A stretch of 6,190 nucleotides of DNA from an uncultured Neisseria sp. (GTDB lineage: Bacteria > Pseudomonadota > Gammaproteobacteria > Burkholderiales > Neisseriaceae): positions 1 to 6,190 of the forward strand of contig CAKMQH010000034.1 of the NCBI GenBank assembly GCA_927911515.1, written 5' to 3'. A program made the position numbers and the translations under genes. Positions 1 through 5,217 of this stretch are shown one piece after another. Numbering within the stretch: the first letter of the stretch is position 1; each line of letters starts with the position of its first letter. The notes under the pieces were generated by a model. It had not been told where the DNA came from. It was given only the letters and a program-made list of their open reading frames with translations, and ran no database searches.

Positions 1-400
1 CTACCCTGAGTGGCAGTTAAGCAAAGACGGTAAAACACTGAATGTGACACTCGAAGCCGGCAAAATCGTCAGCGGAGAGCTTCAGGTCAAATTCGAAGGC
101 ATAGACGATCGCGATCAGGCTTTTGCCCTGCGCAGCTATACCATCGAAATCCCCCGAGAAGAATTCGCCCCTACCGAGGAAGGCGAATACTATTGGGCAG
201 ATTTAGTCGGCATGACTGTTGTCAACAAAGACGATATCGTGCTCGGCAAAGTCACAAACCTGATGGAAACCGGTGCCAACGATGTTTTGATGATTAATGG
301 AGAACATGGTCAAATCCTGATCCCGTTCGTATCCAACTACATTGAAGCCGTCGATACCGAAAGCAAAACCATTACCGCCGACTGGGGCTTAGACTACTGA
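1..400 (+). CDS. rimM: Ribosome maturation factor RimM, 5'-truncated by window edge
   Basis: RimM binds the 30S subunit through S19 and helps late maturation of the 16S rRNA head in the cytoplasm. The frame is open from base 2, with no start in the window. About 132 codons are visible, against a usual length of about 170-180 residues, so roughly the first 35-45 residues are missing. A GTG at 44 lies inside the open frame and is not the true start. The visible part covers the end of the N-terminal RimM barrel (the DRDQAFALRS stretch) and the whole PRC-barrel domain. The latter opens with the hallmark EYYWADLVGM (YYW at 188-196) and continues with GKVTNLMETGANDVLMI, then ILIPFV, and ends in a DW-containing tail. 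The stop TGA (398-400) shares its A with the trmD start. Gene order rimM-trmD-rplS matches the widespread rpsP operon, so identity is very secure. Confidence 0.96.
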   Translation, partial: YPEWQLSKDGKTLNVTLEAGKIVSGELQVKFEGIDDRDQAFALRSYTIEIPREEFAPTEEGEYYWADLVGMTVVNKDDIVLGKVTNLMETGANDVLMINGEHGQILIPFVSNYIEAVDTESKTITADWGLDY

Positions 401-1149
401 TGTTGATACAAGCCATCACCATCTTCCCCGAAATGTTCGACAGCATCACCGAATACGGCGTAACCGGTCGCGCAAAAAAACAAAACCTTTGGCAATTCCA
501 AGCCATCAATCCTCGCAAATTCGCCGACAACAAACTCGGCTATATTGACGACCGCCCCTTTGGCGGAGGTCCGGGAATGATTATGATGGCACCGCCGCTG
601 CAAGCAGCGATAGAAGAAGCCAAACAAACATCTTCAGTTCCTGCAAAAGTCATTTACCTTAGCCCGCAAGGTCAACCGCTAACCCACAAAAAAGCCGTAG
701 AACTTGCAAAATCTCCGCATCTCATACTGCTTTGCGGACGATACGAAGGAATTGACGAACGCCTGTTGCAAAGCAGCGTAGATGAAGAAATCAGCATAGG
801 CGATTTTGTTGTCTCCGGCGGAGAGCTGCCCGCCATGATGCTGATGGATGCCGTACTCAGACTGATACCCGGCGTATTGGGCGATATACAGTCAGCCGAG
901 CAGGACTCGTTTTCAGACGACCTACTAGACTGCCCCCATTACACCAAACCCTTAGAATTCCAAGGCATGACTGTTCCCGACGTATTGCGTTCGGGCAATC
1001 ATGGCTTGATAGCCGAATGGCGGTTGAAACAATCGCTGCGACGCACCCTGGAGCGCAGACCAGACCTACTGGAAAAGCGCAGTTTAATCCCAAAGGAATC
1101 CCGCCTCTTAAAAGAAATCTTGCAAGAGCAACAGGAAATCCAATCATAA
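400..1149 (+). CDS. trmD: tRNA (guanine-N1)-methyltransferase TrmD
   Basis: TrmD transfers a methyl group from SAM to N1 of G37 next to the anticodon of several tRNAs, which prevents +1 frameshifting. It is a cytoplasmic SPOUT-class homodimer and generally essential. The 249-residue product has the family's length and motifs: FPEMFDSITEYGVTGRA (residues 9-25), DDRPFGGGPGMIMM (50-63), YLSPQGQPL (86-94), LCGRYEGIDERL (111-122), and SIGDFVVSGGELPAM (132-146) forming the knotted SAM pocket. LLDCPHYTKP (175-184) and LRSGNHGLIAEWR (196-208) follow. The residues matching the catalytic pair of the E. coli enzyme, Arg154 and Asp169, are present at the same numbers. The ATG overlaps the rimM stop by one base (TGATG), so translational coupling is likely. 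The stop is 13 bases before rplS. No internal terminator was seen, so the three genes probably share a transcript. Confidence 0.98.
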   Translation: MLIQAITIFPEMFDSITEYGVTGRAKKQNLWQFQAINPRKFADNKLGYIDDRPFGGGPGMIMMAPPLQAAIEEAKQTSSVPAKVIYLSPQGQPLTHKKAVELAKSPHLILLCGRYEGIDERLLQSSVDEEISIGDFVVSGGELPAMMLMDAVLRLIPGVLGDIQSAEQDSFSDDLLDCPHYTKPLEFQGMTVPDVLRSGNHGLIAEWRLKQSLRRTLERRPDLLEKRSLIPKESRLLKEILQEQQEIQS

Positions 1150-1162
1150 TTTAGGAAAAACA

Positions 1163-1528
1163 ATGAACCTGATTCAACAATTAGAGCAAGAAGAAATTGC
1201 TCGCCTGAACAAAGATATCCCCGAATTCGCACCGGGCGACACCGTAGTCGTTTCCGTACGCGTAGTAGAGGGTTCACGCAGCCGTCTGCAAGCTTACGAA
1301 GGCGTTGTTATCGCCCGTCGTAACCGCGGCTTGAACAGCAACTTCATCGTTCGCAAAATTTCCAGCGGCGAAGGCGTTGAGCGTACTTTCCAACTGTACT
1401 CCCCTACTGTAGAAAAAATTGAAGTAAAACGCCGCGGTGACGTTCGTCGCGCCAAACTGTACTACTTGCGTGGCCTGACTGGTAAAGCAGCCCGTATTAA
1501 AGAAAAATTGCCTGCCCGCAAAGGTTAA
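1163..1528 (+). CDS. rplS: 50S ribosomal protein L19
   Basis: L19 is a structural protein of the large subunit at the 30S-50S interface. The 121-residue product contains the whole family pattern: LIQQLEQEEI at the N terminus, FAPGDTVVV (22-30), VVEGSRSRLQAYEGVVIARRNRG (about 34-56, the most conserved block), VRKISSGEGVERTFQLYSP (about 63-81), VKRRGDVRRAKLYYLRGLTGKAARIKEKL towards the end. It is slightly longer than E. coli L19 (115 residues) because of a short C-terminal tail ending PARKG. The start ATG is preceded by TAGGAAA at 1152-1158, a reasonable Shine-Dalgarno with 4 bases of spacing. It is last in the rimM-trmD-rplS series and is followed after 18 bases by a strong terminator. Codon choice (CGT/CGC for Arg, GTT/GTA for Val) fits a highly expressed gene. 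Confidence 0.99.
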   Translation: MNLIQQLEQEEIARLNKDIPEFAPGDTVVVSVRVVEGSRSRLQAYEGVVIARRNRGLNSNFIVRKISSGEGVERTFQLYSPTVEKIEVKRRGDVRRAKLYYLRGLTGKAARIKEKLPARKG

Positions 1529-1546
1529 GCAAAAGGATTGCAAAAT

Positions 1547-1575
1547 AAAATCCCCACTTTTAGTGGGGATTTTTT
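1547..1575 (+). terminator. Rho-independent terminator of the rimM-trmD-rplS operon, probably bidirectional
   Basis: A 12-bp perfect stem (AAAATCCCCACT at 1547-1558 pairing with 1562-1573) encloses a TTT loop and is followed by a T run ending at 1575. It lies 18 bases after the rplS stop. Read on the minus strand, the same stem is followed by TTTTATTTT, so it may also stop transcripts arriving from the convergent minus-strand gene at 1682-2299. Confidence 0.93.
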
Positions 1576-1681
1576 CTATCATCTTTCTATCATTCCATAA
1601 CCAATTTCATTACAACACAATCTCGGGCTAACACCTACCAACAAAGACCTTACGCGCAACTACTGAAAACCATCACATCTC

Positions 1682-2299
1682 TTAAAGCACATAAAAATAA
1701 ATGCAGATAAATTGAGCCAAGCTGCCACCAAGAACAAACAAATGCCAAATACCATGACCATGCTTAATCTTTTTATCATTCACAAACCAATAGATACCGA
1801 CGCTATACAATATACCGCCGAGTACAAGCCAAAATAGCCCGGCCGAAGACAGAGATTGAACCAAAGGAAACAAGGCAACCACAATCAACCATCCCATCAC
1901 CACATAAATAATCATGGACAACAGCCGTTTCTCACTCTTTCTACCTATCGTAAGCTCTTGAATAATCCCTAAAAACGCCAACCCCCACGACACGCCGAAA
2001 AGCGACCAGCCCCACTCCCCCTTAAGTGGAATCAGGGTAAAAGGGGTATAGCTGCCTGCAATCAACAGATAAATCATGCAATGATCCACTTTTTGCAAGA
2101 CAGCCTTAATTTTAGGTTGAGGGATACTGTGGTACAGCGTCGAGCCTAGATAGAGCAAAGACAGGCAAACGCCATAAGTGATCGCACTGGCAAGCTGATA
2201 TGAATCATCAGCCTTGATAATCATCAGCACCAATGCGGCAACGGCCAGCATGGCGCCGATTAAATGAGTATACGCATTAAAGCGTTCACCGTGATACAT
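1682..2299 (-). CDS. Hemolysin III / PAQR-family seven-helix membrane protein
   Basis: The 205-residue product is strongly hydrophobic with about seven predicted membrane helices (near residues 12-28, 36-54, 74-92, 97-115, 126-147, 153-172 and 184-203), so it should sit in the inner membrane. It carries the motifs of the HlyIII/YqfA branch of the PAQR superfamily: ERFNAYTHLIGA at the N terminus, S53-x2-YH57, VDHCMIYLLIAGSYTP (71-86) and HGIWH (182-186). The conserved Ser, Asp and His residues are those proposed to form a metal site buried in the membrane in this superfamily. Despite the name, a haemolytic role is not established for most members, and no substrate can be read from the sequence. 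Gln197 (SLAQF) seems to stand where many relatives have His; this is from memory and not aligned. The gene converges on rplS and lies 141 bases downstream of the minus-strand phosphatase gene. No strong Shine-Dalgarno precedes the ATG. Confidence 0.92.
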   Translation of the reverse strand: MYHGERFNAYTHLIGAMLAVAALVLMIIKADDSYQLASAITYGVCLSLLYLGSTLYHSIPQPKIKAVLQKVDHCMIYLLIAGSYTPFTLIPLKGEWGWSLFGVSWGLAFLGIIQELTIGRKSEKRLLSMIIYVVMGWLIVVALFPLVQSLSSAGLFWLVLGGILYSVGIYWFVNDKKIKHGHGIWHLFVLGGSLAQFICIYFYVL

Positions 2300-2440
2300 A
2301 AGAATCGTTCTTAGCTTGAATAGACTGGCAAGTGTACGCCAAACACAATGTCACAAGCGCAAGAAAATGATAAAAATAAGTTAAAACCAACGCCGTTATC
2401 ATTCTGAAGCGCCTAATTCAGCCTCACCTTACATTCAACA

Positions 2441-3031
2441 TCATCTCTCTTTTCGCAAACGTTCCAAATGTTCGCGCACCTCCTGCACCTTTTCTTCGGT
2501 AAACAAATTCTCAATATTTTTCCAAATACTATGGTAACCATAAGGACCGTGTTGCATTTCCAACCTGGCCTCTTCCACCGACCAACCCTGATAAATAATA
2601 CGGTACATTCCGGAAATCAAACCTGTACGGTCAGCGCCATGATAGCAATGAACCAATACAGGACCGTATTTTTGCTGCTTTTCAATTAAGAAAAGAGTTT
2701 GAGCGACATCTTTAGGCTTAATTTTCCACGTCAAAAAAGGACGGTTCAGCAGCATCAAATTGCGGCCTTTTAAATGTGTTTCGTTGTCGTTCCGATCAAA
2801 AAATCGCAAATTAATCACGCTACGGATACCGAGTTGCTCAATCAGCTCCCCATCTTCCGCAACCGGCTGCTCACTGCGGTAAAGCTTATCGTCAATACGG
2901 TACAAATTAGCATCTTGCTTTACCAAAGTCGCCCAACGGGCGGAAGCGGCAGAAATATCTTCAGGAGCCATAGGAGTGGAACACGCGGCGAGTAAACATG
3001 AGCACAAAATTACAGATACAAAATGACGCAT
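2441..3031 (-). CDS. Predicted lipoprotein tyrosine/dual-specificity phosphatase
   Basis: The 196-residue product starts with a short lipoprotein signal peptide. After hydrophobic residues 4-14 comes the lipobox LAAC, with Cys17 as the predicted lipidation site, followed by STP. Mature residues include a segment typical of small DSP/PFA-type phosphatases: LYRIDDKLYRSEQP (43-56), LGIRSVINLR (67-76), then the catalytic signature HCYHGADRTG at 128-137. This matches HCx5R, with Cys129 as nucleophile and Arg135 in the P-loop, so the active site appears intact. The C-terminal end (residues 175-196) is charged and probably helical. I infer an extracytoplasmic, membrane-anchored phosphatase; the substrate (phosphotyrosine, phosphoinositide or other) cannot be read from the sequence. 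The start is preceded on its strand by GAGAAG. It is divergent from the surface-lipoprotein gene at 3296. Alternative lipid-bearing cysteines Cys10 and Cys12 exist but fit the lipobox poorly. Confidence 0.88.
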   Translation of the reverse strand: MRHFVSVILCSCLLAACSTPMAPEDISAASARWATLVKQDANLYRIDDKLYRSEQPVAEDGELIEQLGIRSVINLRFFDRNDNETHLKGRNLMLLNRPFLTWKIKPKDVAQTLFLIEKQQKYGPVLVHCYHGADRTGLISGMYRIIYQGWSVEEARLEMQHGPYGYHSIWKNIENLFTEEKVQEVREHLERLRKER

Positions 3032-3056
3032 AGATTCTTCTCAAAAATAAAACGTG

Positions 3057-3085
3057 ATTGTAATGGCAGGTCGTCTGAAAACGAA
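3057..3085 (-). promoter_or_regulatory. Tentative promoter of the phosphatase gene
   Basis: On the minus strand a TACAAT box (3057-3062) lies about 25 bases upstream of the phosphatase start, a good match to the -10 consensus. The segment 17 bases further upstream (TTCGTT, 3080-3085) is a poor -35. The DNA uptake sequence at 3068-3079 falls inside the spacer between the two boxes. Only the -10 box is convincing. Confidence 0.32.
3068..3079 (+). repeat. DNA uptake sequence (AGGTCGTCTGAA dialect)
   Basis: Exact AGGTCGTCTGAA, lying between the divergent phosphatase and surface-lipoprotein genes. It is the same 12-mer seen four more times in the window. Such sequences mark DNA for uptake during natural transformation in Neisseriaceae, through recognition by the pilin ComP. 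Confidence 0.93.
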
Positions 3086-3208
3086 GCCTGATTAAAGTGA
3101 ACAACCACAACCGGCAACTTCAAGCATTTTCAGAGACCTTTATGTCGTACAAATCAAACACAAACCACATATCGAAGAACAATCATCGCAGTAAATGTAA
3201 AAAACAGT

Positions 3209-3236
3209 TTGTTTTTGTCATGATTATATCTATGAT
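3209..3236 (+). promoter_or_regulatory. Candidate sigma-70 promoter of the surface lipoprotein gene
   Basis: TTGTTT (3209-3214) and TATGAT (3231-3236) are separated by 16 bases in an AT-rich stretch. A start site near 3243 would give a leader of about 50 bases before the ATG at 3296. The sequence GATTAT-N6-GATAAC at 3222-3239 overlaps the -10 box and resembles two GATAAT hexamers of a Fur-type site, but only weakly. Confidence 0.4.
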
Positions 3237-3295
3237 AACGCTTTTATGCTGTTTGATAAAAACGCACCATTCCAACCGACAAAAAAGGGGACAAC

Positions 3296-4774
3296 ATGTC
3301 TGTAATCAACACTAAAATCAAAACCATCATCTTAACCGCGATCAGCGCGGCAATCCTGTCTGCCTGTGGTGGTGGCGGTGGCAGCGGTGGCGCATCCACC
3401 CTTTCCTCTGGCTCAACCAGCACAAGCGGCAACGGCAGTCCTGCTAAAAACAGCAGCCCAAGCAATGCCACCCCCAGCGCTACCAACAACAATAATGGCA
3501 ATACCGTAGCTGCAGCTACCCCTAGTCATAACCGCGCTGACAATCTTGCGGACTTGATTGATGAAGCACCGCTTGAAGCAGTAAATGGCGCAACACCACT
3601 GCACACCAGCTTTATCTCCTCCGCCACTGCACAACAAGGCAATCCAAATGCCCAGTTACGTCTTACCAGAACAGCAGACGGAAAAGAATATACAGGTGAT
3701 TTCTACCTTACCGACAGCAAAGAAAACAATCAAAACGGTTTAATTAGCTCATTGGATTTCAAAAACAATGACGAAGTAAAATTGGACGGCGTAGTAATTG
3801 CCAACCAAAATGCCACTCAAGTCAATTGGACTACACCATATTCCCTGATTATGAAAGTATTTTCAGGCGGTAATACGAAAAGTGATGGTGGTCCACAAAA
3901 CGGTAAGATAGGTGGTGACAGCAAAAACTTTATTAATGGTCGCGCCTCAATCGACGAGAAGATTACCGAACTGTACACTCAAATCGAAACAACTAAAGAG
4001 GCTTTGAAACAAGCCAAAGAGAAAGGCGATGCTGACGCTATCGCAAAAGTCCAGGCAAAACTTGACGAATTGAACGATTTATATGGTCGTCTTCGTGATG
4101 CGCGTCCTGCTATAGCTACCGAAGCCAAAAGCTTGGCAGATAAATTGGCATACTTTAGAAAAGGTAACTTGGTTGCCGGGGATGGTAAACATCTCGTTTT
4201 TGACAAACGCTTCGACGGTGTATACATCATCCAATTTACTGATGGCACACAAATCGTCATGCACGACCCCGCTGCAGCCGGTTGGGCTTATCAAACCTTT
4301 GCATACTATTTTGATCCCAAAAACGATGTCGCATTCGGCTATCAAAGCTTAGGCGATGAAACCAAGTTCACCGACCTGCCTGAAAAAGGTACGGCAACTT
4401 ACAACGGCTTGACTACTGCCTATGTTGTGAAAGGTAACCAAAGCCGTCAGCTGACAGCGGATGTTAAAGCCATTGCTGATTTCGGTTTGAAAGGCGTACG
4501 CTTTGAAACTACCAATTCCCAATTCCACTCTCTTGACGACAACGGCCGTCGTGTAACCGTAAAAGGTGCTGACTACGACATGAAAGGTACGGCAAAATGG
4601 GAAAACGGCAACCTCTTCCTGGGTTCGGTTGAAGCAGCCGCAGCAGGTCTGAAAGGTAATTTGAGCGGTAAATTCTACGGTGCAAAAGCTGCTGAAATCG
4701 GCGGTACTTATGGTCTGAAAAACCAAGACGGTAGCGAACACCTGATCGGTGGTTACGGCGCGAAACGTCAATAA
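3296..4774 (+). CDS. Predicted Slam-type surface lipoprotein with TbpB/HpuA-like C-terminal barrel and helical insert
   Basis: This is a 492-residue predicted lipoprotein. Residues 8-21 are hydrophobic and the lipobox LSAC places lipidated Cys24, the only cysteine in the protein. GGGGGSGG and a Ser/Thr/Asn/Gly/Ala-rich linker follow to about residue 75, as in neisserial TbpB, HpuA and NHBA. Residues 118-190 look beta-rich (LRLTRTADGKEYTGDFYL). Residues 218-287 look alpha-helical. The C-terminal part contains AGWAYQTFAYYF (328-339), GYQSLGDET (348-356), KGTATYNG (364-371), the strand-like GKFYGAKAAEIGGTYGL (458-474) and a final GGYGAKRQ. These are barrel signatures of TbpB-like, Slam-exported lipoproteins. 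AGGGGA at 3286-3291 is a good ribosome site, supporting this ATG. There is no hpuB-like receptor or Slam gene in the window. It lacks the Arg-rich motif of NHBA and is longer than HpuA as I recall it. Ligand unknown; binding of a host iron/haem protein or a complement factor is only a family-based possibility. Confidence 0.85.
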   Translation: MSVINTKIKTIILTAISAAILSACGGGGGSGGASTLSSGSTSTSGNGSPAKNSSPSNATPSATNNNNGNTVAAATPSHNRADNLADLIDEAPLEAVNGATPLHTSFISSATAQQGNPNAQLRLTRTADGKEYTGDFYLTDSKENNQNGLISSLDFKNNDEVKLDGVVIANQNATQVNWTTPYSLIMKVFSGGNTKSDGGPQNGKIGGDSKNFINGRASIDEKITELYTQIETTKEALKQAKEKGDADAIAKVQAKLDELNDLYGRLRDARPAIATEAKSLADKLAYFRKGNLVAGDGKHLVFDKRFDGVYIIQFTDGTQIVMHDPAAAGWAYQTFAYYFDPKNDVAFGYQSLGDETKFTDLPEKGTATYNGLTTAYVVKGNQSRQLTADVKAIADFGLKGVRFETTNSQFHSLDDNGRRVTVKGADYDMKGTAKWENGNLFLGSVEAAAAGLKGNLSGKFYGAKAAEIGGTYGLKNQDGSEHLIGGYGAKRQ

Positions 4775-4799
4775 TCCTAATTACCATCTCCTTTAAAAA

Positions 4800-4811
4800 A
4801 GGTCGTCTGAA
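4800..4811 (+). repeat. DNA uptake sequence, left arm of terminator
   Basis: Exact AGGTCGTCTGAA. It forms the ascending arm of the terminator hairpin after the surface-lipoprotein gene. Confidence 0.93.
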
Positions 4812-4825
4812 AACTGATGAACAGT

Positions 4826-4837
4826 TTCAGACGACCT
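4826..4837 (-). repeat. DNA uptake sequence, right arm of terminator
   Basis: TTCAGACGACCT on the plus strand, the exact reverse complement of AGGTCGTCTGAA. It forms the descending arm of the terminator hairpin, 14 bases after its inverted partner. Confidence 0.93.
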
Positions 4838-5030
4838 TTTTCTTTCCACCTATTCAAGTAATACGAAAGCGCATAAAACGATAGCCCTATCCGGCGGCAG
4901 ATTGGTTTGAGATCAAAGCAAAACAAGGAAGTTATCTTTATCCAACCGCTTTATTCCCTATCTTCATCATATTCTTCCCGCTTCCATTACCAACTTCTCT
5001 AATAATCACGCCGCAGAGAAGGCGCAATTG

Positions 5031-5039
5031 TGGCATAAT
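5031..5039 (+). promoter_or_regulatory. Possible extended -10 promoter for glyS
   Basis: TGGCATAAT fits the TGN-TATAAT extended -10 pattern with one mismatch. No good -35 box lies 16-18 bases upstream. It would give a leader of about 170 bases that includes the uptake sequence at 5151. Tentative. Confidence 0.3.
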
Positions 5040-5150
5040 CTGCACCAAATCAAACAGACATCGGCAATGCACACCATACCGGCGCGCGGATCCGATGGTT
5101 TTATCACCAAACTTTCAGACAAATCAAATCAAGACGGGGTTTCCAGCCAG

Positions 5151-5162
5151 AGGTCGTCTGAA
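5151..5162 (+). repeat. DNA uptake sequence in the glyS leader
   Basis: Exact AGGTCGTCTGAA, 55 bases upstream of the glyS start. It is single, without an inverted partner nearby, so it is unlikely to act as a terminator. Confidence 0.93.
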
Positions 5163-5217
5163 AGTATCCGCTTCAACGAAATTAAAACCGACAAATGTAA
5201 AGAGCAGAAAGTCTCCC

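Larger units (their letters stand above)
4795..4841 (+). terminator. Terminator formed by two inverted DNA uptake sequences
   Basis: GGTCGTCTGAAAACTG (4801-4816) pairs with CAGTTTCAGACGACC (4822-4836), with one bulged A and an ATGAA loop. Six A's precede the stem (4795-4800) and five T's follow it (4837-4841), so it could work in both directions. It lies 20 bases after the lipoprotein stop. Neisseria commonly uses paired uptake sequences as transcription terminators. Confidence 0.93.
4842..5217. other. Non-coding region upstream of glyS
   Basis: This 376-base gap holds no convincing gene. Short open frames here lack ribosome sites and family resemblance, and the longest one from base 5028 runs over the glyS start in a different frame. 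The only recognisable elements are a possible extended -10 box at 5031-5039 and an uptake sequence at 5151-5162. No glyQ, tRNA or Correia-type repeat was seen. Most of it before 5030 is featureless to my reading. Confidence 0.6.

Noticed and set aside
1574..1593. Two direct copies of TTCTATCAT, 11 bases apart, after the rplS terminator
   Set aside because: Short, only two copies, AT-rich, and no associated structure. Probably chance.
3097..3315. 72-codon plus-strand frame with a hydrophobic stretch in the intergenic region before the surface lipoprotein
   Set aside because: It needs a GTG start without a ribosome site, runs into the lipoprotein gene in another frame, and covers the likely promoter. 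The hydrophobic stretch comes from AT-rich DNA.
4349..4771. Minus-strand 140-codon open frame opposite the surface lipoprotein
   Set aside because: It is a mirror of the real coding strand: no start signals, and Thr/Phe/Val-rich composition typical of antisense readings.
3296..4774. Identity as NHBA or fHbp
   Set aside because: There is no Arg-rich cleavage motif as in NHBA, and the length and central helical part do not fit fHbp. Only the lipoprotein anchor and barrel-type C terminus are shared.
4842..5217. Riboswitch or T-box leader controlling glyS
   Set aside because: No T-box core, glycine-riboswitch-like paired elements or leader terminator could be made out. T-boxes are also not expected in Neisseria.
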